Below are positions 43,432 to 53,436 of a stretch of 64,000 nucleotides of DNA, one piece after another. Numbering within the stretch: position 1 is the stretch's first letter; each line of letters opens with the position of its first letter. This DNA comes from Sphingobacteriia bacterium (GTDB lineage: Bacteria; Bacteroidota; Bacteroidia; Bacteroidales; UBA7960): NCBI GenBank assembly GCA_011390785.1, contig JAABRR010000006.1:1-64000 (forward strand). The letters run 5' to 3'. Position numbers and translations under genes: made by a program. Under the pieces are notes generated by a model that saw only the letters and a program-made list of their open reading frames with translations, did no database searches and was not told the DNA's origin.

Positions 43432-44844
43432 TTATTTCCAATTTAACCAACTCTTTTCTCCGGGTCTGAGTGCTCCAAAATAAAAAGCATTGAATTCATC
43501 CTTGTTTTTGGCTGCGTTTCCAGCGGCCGGTGAATAAAAAGGGATACTGAAATCACTCCGCAATGGATCAGTAAACAAAGGATCGGCAATAATATTGTTT
43601 TGAGGTAGAAAGCCATGCATTTCAATTTCAAAGAAAGAAAAGTCGGAAGGCTTACTTTTGAATAATCCTGTGATATTATCAGAAATAGTTACGTTACGCT
43701 TTTCCAACTCTTCAACCACTTTATCAGGATGAAGGGAAATCCCGATCTCAAAACCCCAGTTGTTTAGGATGATATTACGGTAAATCTTGACATCTTTCAT
43801 ATTCACCGATTTTATATCGATTCCTCCGGTTGTGCCAGCCCAATGCCCGGGTGTACCGTTGTTGTAAATGGTATTATTGTAAATTTCTATATTTGATCGC
43901 AACCGGTTGTTACCCCAAACGCCAAAGATGATACCTGATGCACGGTTGTCGAAAAGGAGATTGTTGTGAAATTTCACATTTTTGAGTTCGGAATCTTTTC
44001 CCTCAACTGAAATGGCGAAACCCCACTCACAATCGTGTACTACATTAGAATGAAAAACCACATCATGTAGCAAACCAAACCACGCATCCACATACAAACC
44101 CTGTCGTGGCAGGTCGTGAATATGATTATGATGTACCACACCATTTGCACTTACTTCCTTTACATCGATACCTTCTTTAAAACATTGATGCACATGATTG
44201 TAGGCCACTTCAAAGTGTTTTGCCCCACAAATGGAAATGGCTTCGTGTGGAGCTTCGCGCCCAAATGGCTGACCCGACACCCGCATATCAGGCTCATTGG
44301 CGCGTGTTACTTCGCAATAAAGCACTTTAACATGATCTGCGTACCAGATGCCAATGCCGGAATTATAGGAACGATCGGTTTTACAATCAATCAAATGGAT
44401 ATGTGACGACGGGCCCCTAACAATGTATCCGGCACTGCGCGAATTCCTTACACGCAATCCTTCTACACTAATGTAACTCACTTTCTCCAGGTGAAAGCTG
44501 CCCAGGCCCAATCGCGATGGAAATGTTCCCTCTGAATCGGCCGAAACGAATCCTTCTGCATCAATCACCGCCTTCTCTCCAGGTAATACACGATAAGTAA
44601 TCCATTGGTCTGGGGTACCAGAATTTTTGGGTCTGATTTCTTTGGTTATACGGTACACCCCGTCGCGTATGATAAGGGTGTCGCCTGCTTCAACCATTTC
44701 GACTCCTTTCTGGATGGTTTGCCATGGAGATTCGTAAGAGCCTTCATGTGCATCGTTTCCTGAAGGTGAAACATAAAAGGGTTTTGCCTGAATACTTATT
44801 GTTACAAGCATTAGTAAAATCACAAATACTACGTTTTTTTTCAT
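43432..44844 (-). CDS. Secreted right-handed parallel beta-helix protein
   Basis: A secreted protein (signal peptide MKKNVVFVILLMLVTISIQA; this start replaces one 15 codons upstream). After FYVSPSGNDAHEGSYESPWQ and AGDTLIIRDGVYRI, which mark DUF1565-type helix entry, a series of short beta-helix turns runs to about residue 420 (YISVEGLRVRN; DHVKVLYCEVTRA; VHHNHIHDLPRQG; IEIYNNTIYNNG). Many such proteins are polysaccharide lyases or glycosidases. No catalytic set is clear. Located after a GH28-like gene, so a carbohydrate role is probable. Confidence 0.82.
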   Translation of the reverse strand: MKKNVVFVILLMLVTISIQAKPFYVSPSGNDAHEGSYESPWQTIQKGVEMVEAGDTLIIRDGVYRITKEIRPKNSGTPDQWITYRVLPGEKAVIDAEGFVSADSEGTFPSRLGLGSFHLEKVSYISVEGLRVRNSRSAGYIVRGPSSHIHLIDCKTDRSYNSGIGIWYADHVKVLYCEVTRANEPDMRVSGQPFGREAPHEAISICGAKHFEVAYNHVHQCFKEGIDVKEVSANGVVHHNHIHDLPRQGLYVDAWFGLLHDVVFHSNVVHDCEWGFAISVEGKDSELKNVKFHNNLLFDNRASGIIFGVWGNNRLRSNIEIYNNTIYNNGTPGHWAGTTGGIDIKSVNMKDVKIYRNIILNNWGFEIGISLHPDKVVEELEKRNVTISDNITGLFKSKPSDFSFFEIEMHGFLPQNNIIADPLFTDPLRSDFSIPFYSPAAGNAAKNKDEFNAFYFGALRPGEKSWLNWK

Positions 44845-44877
44845 AGTTGTATGAGTTTGAAAGTTACATTGGATGGT

Positions 44878-44977
44878 AAAAACCCTCAAGGTTTTAAAAG
44901 CTTCCAGGGTTTTTTAACAGATGCATCCACACATTTATTAAACCCTGGATGCATGGGAATCATCCGGGGTTTTTATA
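44878..44977 (-). terminator. Two tandem terminator-like hairpins
   Basis: Stems AAAACCCT/AGGGTTTT (44878-44917) and AAACCCTGGATG/CATCCGGGGTTT (44939-44977) lie just after the GH28-like gene on the minus strand. The loops share the motif CCAGGGTTT, so they look like duplicated copies. They may partly end transcription before the beta-helix gene. Confidence 0.5.
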
Positions 44978-44991
44978 CAATATTTCAAGGT

Positions 44992-46395
44992 TTATCTGAA
45001 AACAATTCCTTTTGCCTGTTTGGTAAAAAGATAAATATGATCGCCATTGGTAACCTTTTCGCCATTAACGCGGAAGTTTTCAAAAACAACATTTTCTACC
45101 GTGCTGTTTTCATCATAACCACCGATCAGGGATATCGAATAGCCAGGATTGTAGATTGAATTGGTAACATCAATATTGCGGAAAACAACATTGCGCACCT
45201 GGCCACGTACTTCATCGCCATAAAACCGACTTTTGATCACACGCAGATTGACCAGTTTATTGTAATAATGCTCAACCCTTATGTCTTCATACAAAATATC
45301 AGACACTACAGCCCTATCGCTGTTGTTGATACCAAATACGCCACCATGCCCATGAATTCCCAGCACATCATTATCAATAAAACGGATATTGGTAATGGAA
45401 TCAGTAGTAAGTTCATGGCCTATCTCAAATGCATGTCCACCCAAATGAGAAATCAATATACAACCGCGCACTTCGACATCTTCCATATTACGGGCATAAC
45501 TTTGGCGAGAGAATCTGAAATAGCGACTCTGGTCAAAAGACTTTATTGCCACACAATCATCGCCATTATTTAACAAAGAATTCAGCACCTTAATATGGCT
45601 TGATCCAACCAGATCAATACCATCGCGGGCGCTAACGTAGCTAAGCAGGTTAACTCCGTCGATGGTTACGAATTCTGAATTTCCAATTACAACCATCCAG
45701 GCAGTAGGTTCTATCATGGTAAGTCCTTCGATACGCACATTACGGCTTCCTTCTACCAGAACCACCCTGCGACGATAATCACCATCAAAAAAGCTGTTGT
45801 CGATAATTCCATGGCCGGCAATGAGCACATTTTCAGCATTATAAACCTGTACTGCACCACGAACCACCGCGCCCCCTTCAATAAAAATGGTCTGGCCTGA
45901 AGTAAGCTCCAGATCGCCCACTTCGTAAACCTGTCCTTCCCTAAAATAAAACACGTCAGAATCATCTGGGTTGGGAGTAGGTTCATCCATAGGGTTGGCA
46001 CTGATGAAAACCTGTGGCAATAAATCGGCCATAAGGATAAACTTCCCTGGTGCGGGAAGGCTAAAACGTAGGGTGTTGCCTTCGCGGGTAAAATCAATTC
46101 CCTTGCTTAGGGGTGAAACGGTAATACTTTCTGAAAATCCGTTGGGCAAATCAATCTCAACAGCTACAGCTCCCCTGCAACCAAAAGAAGCAATGGGACC
46201 GGCGGTGGTTTCTATAAGATCAACACTTTCACCATTTACCCGGAAAGAAAACCGGGTATCTTTTTCGATGATACGTGGATACTGGTAGATTTTTACATCT
46301 GAATTATTAGCCGTAAGCCCATTGAATCCGGCTGGTAGCATACTAGCTAACAAGGTGGAAAGTAAAAAAATGAAAGTGAAAAAAGTTGACTTCAT
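44992..46395 (-). CDS. GH28-like secreted glycosidase
   Basis: A 467-residue secreted protein with a signal peptide (residues 1-22). A small N-terminal beta domain (KIYQYPRIIEKDTRFSFRVN) precedes a parallel beta-helix. The polygalacturonase-type active site is suggested by VLIAGHGIIDN, LNNGDDCVAIKS (paired Asp) and HLGGHAFEIGHE (His). These three elements resemble GH28/GH49-type enzymes that cut pectin-like or other acidic glycans. The exact family and substrate are uncertain. It is followed by tandem hairpins and the beta-helix gene, and preceded by a secreted protein of unknown function. Confidence 0.78.
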   Translation of the reverse strand: MKSTFFTFIFLLSTLLASMLPAGFNGLTANNSDVKIYQYPRIIEKDTRFSFRVNGESVDLIETTAGPIASFGCRGAVAVEIDLPNGFSESITVSPLSKGIDFTREGNTLRFSLPAPGKFILMADLLPQVFISANPMDEPTPNPDDSDVFYFREGQVYEVGDLELTSGQTIFIEGGAVVRGAVQVYNAENVLIAGHGIIDNSFFDGDYRRRVVLVEGSRNVRIEGLTMIEPTAWMVVIGNSEFVTIDGVNLLSYVSARDGIDLVGSSHIKVLNSLLNNGDDCVAIKSFDQSRYFRFSRQSYARNMEDVEVRGCILISHLGGHAFEIGHELTTDSITNIRFIDNDVLGIHGHGGVFGINNSDRAVVSDILYEDIRVEHYYNKLVNLRVIKSRFYGDEVRGQVRNVVFRNIDVTNSIYNPGYSISLIGGYDENSTVENVVFENFRVNGEKVTNGDHIYLFTKQAKGIVFR

Positions 46396-46422
46396 ATCTG
46401 ATTAATATTTAGGTTGAAATTA

Positions 46423-47172
46423 TTACCAATTTAAATTTATTTCCTGTTTTTCAAGCCAGTCATCAAGACTTTTTACGGCAATGGCAAGCTCACGCTCATT
46501 ACGGATGCGAATGTTTTGTTCCTTAAGGTATCTTCGTACCGTCTTCTCATTTTCAGGAAACAGACGGGCTAACGAGCGACGGCTAAACCTTCGGACAACA
46601 TCAGCGGGTTGGTCATCTACCAGCAAGTAATAGACAGGCCTTGGGCTCAAAATCGGAATAACATAGGTACCCCTGTCTGTCCGTTCTGAATAAGTTCCGT
46701 TTTGAATTATCTGCCGATGAACAAGAAGAGAAATTTGTCCCTTGTGCAGTTGTTGGGCCAAAATATTGATATGGGCCGACTGAAACCGTGGCGTAAAAGA
46801 TATATTAACAAATTCTACCGGTTCTGCGTTGTCAGAAAGCAAGGTAAAATGACTAACCATATCTTTGTCCACTTTAACCTGAGACTGCGCAACAGAGGGT
46901 AACCACAGCAGCTCATCTAAAAAGCCATTATATCTTAGCAGTTGACTTTTTACCTCATGGCCAGATTTCAGCACTACATCACCCTCCAACCATACTTCAA
47001 TATAATACTGACTGCCCTTTGAAGTTGATGCATCAAGAAAAGCATCCCCCGAAAGGTAATATTTAGGTTGCGGAAGATAAGACGGCTGTTCCTGGGCATA
47101 CATCCCAAATGGAAGCAGGAAGAACAAACCGTTGACTATGATCAAAATTGAAAACTTAACCGGAGTAAGCAT
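46423..47172 (-). CDS. Secreted protein of unknown function
   Basis: A 249-residue protein with an N-terminal signal peptide (FSILIIVNGLFFLLPFGMYA). The middle contains beta-rich segments (QYYIEVWLEGDVVLKSGHEV; FVNISFTPRFQ). The last 60 residues are basic and helical (FSRRSLARLFPENEKTVRRY, then LKEQNIRIRNERELAIAVKS). No family is recognised. It lies between the MG2-like secreted protein and the GH28-like enzyme on the same strand and is probably part of the same surface set. Confidence 0.6.
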   Translation of the reverse strand: MLTPVKFSILIIVNGLFFLLPFGMYAQEQPSYLPQPKYYLSGDAFLDASTSKGSQYYIEVWLEGDVVLKSGHEVKSQLLRYNGFLDELLWLPSVAQSQVKVDKDMVSHFTLLSDNAEPVEFVNISFTPRFQSAHINILAQQLHKGQISLLVHRQIIQNGTYSERTDRGTYVIPILSPRPVYYLLVDDQPADVVRRFSRRSLARLFPENEKTVRRYLKEQNIRIRNERELAIAVKSLDDWLEKQEINLNW

Positions 47173-47232
47173 GATGTATATTTTTTATTTACTTTTGGCT
47201 GCAGAAAATTAATTCTGAAAGAATTGGGACCA

Positions 47233-49017
47233 TTATTTTACAATAAATCGTTTCGTACCTTCAAAAATATTCCCAGTGGCATCCATTGCAATGAATTGGA
47301 TTAAAAAGGAGCCCGATAAATCACCGGTAGAAATACTAATCCGGACATTTTGGTTATTTGATATTTCAACTTCCGGTTCCCAAAATAGTAGTTGCCTTAA
47401 ATCGGGCTGATCTGCCTTAACAGGTTCATTGTAAGAATATACCGGTGGAGTAAACTGCCTGTTCTTTTCAAAGAAATTAAACTTATACTTATAAAGTGGT
47501 AAATCATTAACCAATTTAAGATATTCATTTCCCTTGGAAAAAAGAGCCACTATACCCGGGAAAGCCAAATTGCCATGTATCCAGTTCCTGTTCTGAATTT
47601 CAATGCGGTGGAGTAATTCAGAGTTAAGATAAAGCAAAGGGTCAATTTTATGACAATAGATACCATCAATAAAAAATGCCGGATTCTCGTCTATAACCAA
47701 TCCGGAAGATTCATCTACCAACCTGGTACGGTATGATTGGTCACGATTACGCCTGATCCGGAAAGCAGGAATTATCTCTCTTGAAATATCCTGCAAATCA
47801 TCAAAAGGGATATAGTCTGCCAATGAAATGGTAGTAGCGGGTTTGCTAAAGATACCTGGAAACAATTCGTTGTTTAGCAATGCCTTATCATGTTCTTCCC
47901 AATAGTCTGTCCGATAGGCAATACGAGCCTTCACTATGTTTTGGCTTTTTCTTACGTAATCTCTGTCAATAAAAATATTCCCGTTATCTTGCCATGAAAA
48001 TTGATAGGAAGGAATAAATTTGTTATTAATTTGAATGTTGAATTTTTTACCAGGGTTATACGGGTAGGTTGAAATGTACAAATTCCTCCCTCTGTAGGCG
48101 GGAGATAAGGCAAACTGAAACTTTCCATCAGCATTTGAATCTGCCAGTAATAAATTAAGAGAGTCATTGGGAGTAGTAAGAATAACATGTGTGCCATCAT
48201 AGCTAACAGATTCCATACTTTGAATACTTCCTTCCAGGACATAATGATCATTTTCCATGTAAAAATTTGCTTCAGAAACTGATGATTCCGACCAGATTTT
48301 AAGATAATAAGCCCTGCTTTGGCTGTTAAAATTCAAAGGGAAAAAAGCTTCTTCACTGGCAACAGTGGCTGATAAACCTATTAAGGGAATTTCCATTTCA
48401 GGAAATGATACCGATACTTTTGCCTGCTCCCTTTTCATTAAAGTGTCGGGGGCGTCTATTTTTATCCATGTGTTTACCCTCTTCAAATGATTAAAGCTAT
48501 TTTCTGATTCATCTAAAACAGAATCAGCCTTATTATTCAGGTTATGGTTAGCGATGGTTTTCAGATCATTATCAAAGCGATTGGCCAGAAAGATTGTTTT
48601 GGTAAAGGTATTTCCCAGGTCCGAATTTCGCATCCAATGGGTATAGGCAACAAGTTGATAGAAACCTGATGAAAGGGTATCGTGCAGGTAAATATTGGCA
48701 TCAGTCTGAAAGTTTTCTATTGCCATAATACCAGAAGCCACGCTTCGGTTTTCTGATACCAGATCATAATATACGATCTCGCTGGAAGGGCCATTCCAGC
48801 CAGGCATGGTCCACAAAAAAGTTTTCAGATGCAGGTACTCACCAGTTACGTAAATATCTCTGTCGGTATGTAGCAAAACCCCTTCTACCGGGTATTTGGG
48901 ATTTAATGAGTTTGGATTTCCCCAAAGGGATTCCCCTCCTACCAGATACATAAGCAAACACAAAACCACAGAACGCCAAAATCCAAAAAGTTTTTGGATT
49001 TTAATGATAGGGGTCAT
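47233..49017 (-). CDS. MG2-like large secreted protein
   Basis: A secreted protein of about 594 residues. The start MTPIIKIQ is preferred because the ORF-track start overlaps the upstream gene by 23 bases. After a signal peptide, EGVLLHTDRDIYVTGEYLHL resembles the macroglobulin MG2 domain found in large Bacteroidota surface proteins. Repeated beta-sandwich segments follow (LSSGFYQLVAYTHWMRNS; YRGRNLYISTYPYNPGKK). No thioester or protease motif is seen. It follows DUF4249 and TonB receptor genes, an arrangement that recurs in Bacteroidota envelope loci. Role unknown. Confidence 0.65.
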   Translation of the reverse strand: MTPIIKIQKLFGFWRSVVLCLLMYLVGGESLWGNPNSLNPKYPVEGVLLHTDRDIYVTGEYLHLKTFLWTMPGWNGPSSEIVYYDLVSENRSVASGIMAIENFQTDANIYLHDTLSSGFYQLVAYTHWMRNSDLGNTFTKTIFLANRFDNDLKTIANHNLNNKADSVLDESENSFNHLKRVNTWIKIDAPDTLMKREQAKVSVSFPEMEIPLIGLSATVASEEAFFPLNFNSQSRAYYLKIWSESSVSEANFYMENDHYVLEGSIQSMESVSYDGTHVILTTPNDSLNLLLADSNADGKFQFALSPAYRGRNLYISTYPYNPGKKFNIQINNKFIPSYQFSWQDNGNIFIDRDYVRKSQNIVKARIAYRTDYWEEHDKALLNNELFPGIFSKPATTISLADYIPFDDLQDISREIIPAFRIRRNRDQSYRTRLVDESSGLVIDENPAFFIDGIYCHKIDPLLYLNSELLHRIEIQNRNWIHGNLAFPGIVALFSKGNEYLKLVNDLPLYKYKFNFFEKNRQFTPPVYSYNEPVKADQPDLRQLLFWEPEVEISNNQNVRISISTGDLSGSFLIQFIAMDATGNIFEGTKRFIVK

Positions 49018-49027
49018 AACATGAACT

Positions 49028-50131
49028 CTAATTTGCATAAGAATCAGCATGGGATTTCAAATTGATAAAAAAGGGAGGAATCTGGGTGTAAACACACCCG
49101 TGGTCTGGAATTGTATCAATAAAATGAACACTCTCAACAATGAATTTGTCGTTCATATACCTTACAGATAAAGGTTTGTAAGATAGGGAAGACACCTCGA
49201 AAAAACCCAATACTGGTTCTGCCGGATCAGATATACAGGATACATTACCAGGCAATTGAGGCGAAATAGGATCAAAAAATCGTCCTTCATCATTTAGTTG
49301 CTTGTTACGGGCTTCATGATAGGCATAAGCATCATTATTAAGACTATAAATATAATTTATAACAATGCGATTGGTGCTGTAATTGGTAAGGGGATCCATA
49401 TAAAAATCAGGAAAATTCATGAAAGGAAGATTTCTTGATGAGAAAGGGACAAAACTTATGGCATGTTCCTGCGATGTAGCACTAATCAAGTTTTTACCCA
49501 TATCCGGATTCATATAATCTGTAACGGGATTTCTTATCCAACAATGGTTATAAGCAAACTCGCCTAATGTAACCACGTAATCAACCAAAAGATAATTATT
49601 GAAGCGGAATTTCGCTACAAAGTCAGTATTGGAAACCTTCATTATGATGTTGCTACCCGGCACGTCATATTGCCTAATATTTCCCGAAACCGCTAGTTTA
49701 CGCATAAAAGTTTTATTCGCTGCTTCACCAGCAAAACCTTCAATTACCAATGGAGGCATTAACAATTGCGGAGAGGATGCATAAGATTTTCCGTCTGCTG
49801 TTTCAATGAACAGACTATATTTTTTGCCGATTTCAGCTACAAACCCTAGATCGGTGTAATAGTGCCCCGGCATTCCTTCAAGTAAAATGTGCTTAATCCC
49901 TTCATCAGATGTTATAGAAACCGTTGCATCCTGTTCAATAGCTATTTTGAAAGGTTCACCAAAAACTGAAGATCTGCTAAGTTTCACCAAATGAGGCCCT
50001 GATTCGTTGGTTATTAAACCTTCAACAACAAGGAATTCATTATCGAAATCAATTTCGGGCTCGTAAATATCCTGGCAGGCAGTCAAAGCCAACAGAAAAA
50101 GTAAAAGAAATAAGTTTCTTAGCATGTTCAT
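49028..50131 (-). CDS. DUF4249 lipoprotein
   Basis: A 367-residue lipoprotein (lipobox LLALTAC). The family features appear in order: EPEIDFDNEFLVVEGLITNE at the N-terminus, DATVSITSDEG, GKKYSLFIETADGKSYASSP, and a C-terminal Cys-rich section. DUF4249 proteins almost always sit beside a TonB-dependent receptor, as here, 11 bases after its stop. They are thought to be partner surface lipoproteins for uptake, but the ligand is unknown. Confidence 0.85.
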   Translation of the reverse strand: MNMLRNLFLLLFLLALTACQDIYEPEIDFDNEFLVVEGLITNESGPHLVKLSRSSVFGEPFKIAIEQDATVSITSDEGIKHILLEGMPGHYYTDLGFVAEIGKKYSLFIETADGKSYASSPQLLMPPLVIEGFAGEAANKTFMRKLAVSGNIRQYDVPGSNIIMKVSNTDFVAKFRFNNYLLVDYVVTLGEFAYNHCWIRNPVTDYMNPDMGKNLISATSQEHAISFVPFSSRNLPFMNFPDFYMDPLTNYSTNRIVINYIYSLNNDAYAYHEARNKQLNDEGRFFDPISPQLPGNVSCISDPAEPVLGFFEVSSLSYKPLSVRYMNDKFIVESVHFIDTIPDHGCVYTQIPPFFINLKSHADSYAN

Positions 50132-50142
50132 GTACTAAAATT

Positions 50143-52878
50143 TCAAATCGTAAAATTATAGGTTACAGTAGGAAAGATGTTTCCAACAATATACATCTGA
50201 TACATATTGAAAGAACGGAAGTTTCCTACACTGGCAGGATCTTTTCGATAAAAAACAGAATACGGGTTTTTACGTCCGTAAATGTTCATTAATGTAAATG
50301 TCCAGAAACCTTTACCTCTTTGATTTAGTCGGTGGTTTTCGCCAAGAGAAACAGAAACATCAAGCCGATGGTAATCGGGAAGCCGATACTTGTTGCGCTC
50401 GGAATAATGAAGCAGGAAGTTGTTGCCAATTAGAAAAACAGACTCTGGTATTGTAACCGGTCGTCCGGTACTATAGGTAAAGGTTGTTCCAAAACGCCAG
50501 CGGCGCGAAATATGGTAATTGGCGTTCAGAATAAGATTATGGGGCCGGTCATAATTGGACGGAAACCATTGATTTCTATTGATTTGGTCAGATAAAAAGG
50601 GCGTATCTGTTCTACGCATGGTCGACGAAAAAGTATAACTGCTCCAACCGGTTAAACGTCCGGAATTTTTCTTTACATAAAATTCCATTCCATAGTTATG
50701 GCCTTTGGCATCAACCAGATCTGTTTCAATAACAGGATTCATGATGATCTCGGCGCCGCTGCGGTATTCCAGGGTGTTTTGAAGGGTTTTATAGTATATT
50801 TCTACAGATGTTTCCAGGGTATTGTTCCGAAAGTTTCGGAAATATCCCAAAGCAAACTGATCACTCTTAAGAGGTTTCAAATGAGAATCACTTAGTTTCC
50901 ATAAATCGGTGGGCGACATTACAGAAGTATTGGAAACCAGATTTATATACTGATTAATACGATTATAACTTCCTTTTACCGAACTGCTTTCTGATAGCTG
51001 GTAACGAAAACCCAATCGCGGTTCCAATCCATTATACATAGCTGCTATTTCTCCCTTTTTTACCAAAACACTATCGGTAACAAAATCACGGGTTCTGGGA
51101 GCCCCATCCTGGTAAATCAATTGTTTGGCTGGTCCTGTTTGCAGATACTGGGTAAAACGCAACCCTACATCAATGACAAAAAGTTCTGTAATTTTAAAAT
51201 TATCAGAAAGGAAAACTGCCATTTCGTAGGCCTGTTCTGCCATGATTCTCTCTTCCGTAACAAAAGATGATTGACCCAACGAAGACTTTTGCCCGGGTTC
51301 CAATCGGTAACCAATAGCATTGAAGCCAGCGGTAAAGGTATGACGTTCGGTCCAGTCAAAATCCAGGTTCCATTTTAACGTTCGATAATCAACACCAGAA
51401 AAAACAGAAAAATGCTCATAAGGATTAATGGCAGGCGTATCATCAACCTGAAACCAATAATTGCTCCAGCCGGCAACTAAAGTGTGAGACACGCCGGCAA
51501 CGGGAAAACTATTCCAGCGCAAAGATGCCATGGAATTACCGTATTCATATTGGTTTTCAGTAGAAAATCCAAATCGATCGAAACTATGGTAGCCAAATAG
51601 GGTAAGATAATTATTTTTGTTTATGACTATGCGTGAGTGAGTAGAAAAATCATAAAACCCCGCGTTGCTGTTCATGAGGTCTTCATCAGGAATTTTTCTC
51701 AATAAATAATCAGAATAAGACGATCTTACGCCAAAAGTAAAAGATGCTTTGTCTTTAGCTATAGGGGTTTGGAGTAATAGCCGGCTGTTAATAATGCCAA
51801 TGCCCCCAATAAGCTTAAATCGATCGAGGGGTGCACCATCACCCAATTTAACTTCCATTACCGAAGAAGCTCTTTCCCCAAATTTGGACGGAATACCGGC
51901 TTTCATTAGGGTAACATCAGTAACCATATCGGGATTAATGACAGAGATCAATCCGAAAAGATGAGATGTATTAAAAAGGGGAACGTTCTCAACCAAAATC
52001 AGATTCTGATCGGCACTACCCCCACGCACATTGAATCCTGAACCAAACTCTCCTATTGTTTGTATGCCGGGAAGCAGCGTTATACTTCTTACAATATCGC
52101 GCTCACCAAAAGTTTGAGGAAGTTCTTTCAGGATCCGTGTATCCATTCTGATAACACTCATTTGCGTGCGAAGTACATTCTCACGGGCACGGATTGCAGT
52201 TATGGTTACTTGCTCCAATTGCGAAACATTGCGGAAAAGATCAAAAGAAACAGCACCATCACTGATAAGCCTTAATTGGTGGTAAGAATCTTCATAACCA
52301 ATATAGGAAATACGTATCCTGTGATCTCCAACCGGAAGTTCTATCTTAAAAATTCCATTTACATCAGAAGTAACTCCCTTTCCTGATGCAACATCAACAA
52401 TTACTGCTCCGATTAGCGTTTCGCCGGAATTTCCGTCACTTATTGTTCCTTCTATTGTGGCTCTGGAGAAACGACCATACTCATTTGGATCACCAATGGT
52501 AATGCCATGGTCGATCAATGTCTGACCGGAAACCCCGGGCCCTGCACCTGAGGGCATAATTACCAGAATATCATCAAAATACAATACTTCCAATAAAAAG
52601 GAGGAAACCATAAATTCTACCGCTTCGGAAAGGGATTTGGATAAGATCTGGCCATCAAAAGTGGCACTGCCAAACCATTCCTGCTTATAAAAAATGGTAA
52701 CATTATATTGCTCTTCCAACATACTAAATATCTCTCCGGCAGAATAAATCATATTATTTCTGCGATTCTGATTTTGGTTCTGAGCGCCTAGAACAGCGGA
52801 AAAACAAAGAAGAACTAATACAAGCACAACCCTCTGTGCAATGGTTCTTTCTGATGATAAAAGAAAAGATGTTTTCAA
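50143..52878 (-). CDS. TonB-dependent outer-membrane receptor
   Basis: A 911-residue receptor with a signal peptide. An STN-like domain (about 42-108, NMIYSAGEIFSMLEEQYNVT) is followed by a carboxypeptidase-regulatory-like domain (about 142-215, GETLIGAVIVDVASGKGVTS). The plug domain follows (ERDIVRSITLLPGIQTIGEF; FNVRGGSADQNLILVENVPL) and then a large beta-barrel ending TYNFTI. An STN domain normally signals to a FecR/ECF pair, but none is adjacent, so signalling may be lost. First gene of the six-gene surface set on this strand; ligand unknown, perhaps a glycan product of the neighbouring enzymes. Confidence 0.92.
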   Translation of the reverse strand: MKTSFLLSSERTIAQRVVLVLVLLCFSAVLGAQNQNQNRRNNMIYSAGEIFSMLEEQYNVTIFYKQEWFGSATFDGQILSKSLSEAVEFMVSSFLLEVLYFDDILVIMPSGAGPGVSGQTLIDHGITIGDPNEYGRFSRATIEGTISDGNSGETLIGAVIVDVASGKGVTSDVNGIFKIELPVGDHRIRISYIGYEDSYHQLRLISDGAVSFDLFRNVSQLEQVTITAIRARENVLRTQMSVIRMDTRILKELPQTFGERDIVRSITLLPGIQTIGEFGSGFNVRGGSADQNLILVENVPLFNTSHLFGLISVINPDMVTDVTLMKAGIPSKFGERASSVMEVKLGDGAPLDRFKLIGGIGIINSRLLLQTPIAKDKASFTFGVRSSYSDYLLRKIPDEDLMNSNAGFYDFSTHSRIVINKNNYLTLFGYHSFDRFGFSTENQYEYGNSMASLRWNSFPVAGVSHTLVAGWSNYWFQVDDTPAINPYEHFSVFSGVDYRTLKWNLDFDWTERHTFTAGFNAIGYRLEPGQKSSLGQSSFVTEERIMAEQAYEMAVFLSDNFKITELFVIDVGLRFTQYLQTGPAKQLIYQDGAPRTRDFVTDSVLVKKGEIAAMYNGLEPRLGFRYQLSESSSVKGSYNRINQYINLVSNTSVMSPTDLWKLSDSHLKPLKSDQFALGYFRNFRNNTLETSVEIYYKTLQNTLEYRSGAEIIMNPVIETDLVDAKGHNYGMEFYVKKNSGRLTGWSSYTFSSTMRRTDTPFLSDQINRNQWFPSNYDRPHNLILNANYHISRRWRFGTTFTYSTGRPVTIPESVFLIGNNFLLHYSERNKYRLPDYHRLDVSVSLGENHRLNQRGKGFWTFTLMNIYGRKNPYSVFYRKDPASVGNFRSFNMYQMYIVGNIFPTVTYNFTI

Positions 52879-53436
52879 AAATTATTGATTTTAAGCATGT
52901 AATGTAAATCAACCCCCTATTTTCTGATCAAAACAGCCAACCAACCGATAGAGTCAGGAATGTCCAGCAAAACCGTTCCATGGCTGTGCAAAGATACACT
53001 CCAGGATTAATATATAGCTATCACATTTAATCATGATGAGATCAATATTAACTGTTAGAAAATAATTCTGAGTTTTCTCATTCAAACGTAAAGAAAAAAG
53101 AACGTTGTTTTCCTGTAAATACAAGAATTAATATGATTCTGCTTTTATCGCTCCAAAGTTATCTACCCTTTACAGATCGGTGGTATAATTTGTAATATCT
53201 TCGATCCAAAGCGTATAAAAACGATTGCGCAAATATAGGAATATTATTTTCAGTCCTGCAATATCGAAAAACAATTCTCGCAATTGCATCTGTGTAAAAT
53301 TTGATTCATGTGGTCAGGTAGGTAAAAGCAACACTTCTCAATTGATTATCAGATTTGAAAAAATAATTTTATCCAAAAGGTTGTAAAAAGAAAAAAAAAT
53401 CTCATTTTTGCCCAGCTAATCCCTAAACTGCCAATC
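52879..53436. other. Intergenic region between divergent genes
   Basis: No coding sequence is supported. A promoter for the AbgT-family gene is proposed below; one for the TonB receptor must also lie here. AT-rich, with no clear repeat. Confidence 0.4.
53381..53410 (+). promoter_or_regulatory. Candidate promoter of the AbgT-family gene
   Basis: TTG at 53381-53383 and CATTTTTG at 53403-53410 are spaced 19 bases, close to the Bacteroidota TTG/TAnnTTTG arrangement with one mismatch in the -7 box. The start codon is 26 bases further on. Confidence 0.35.
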
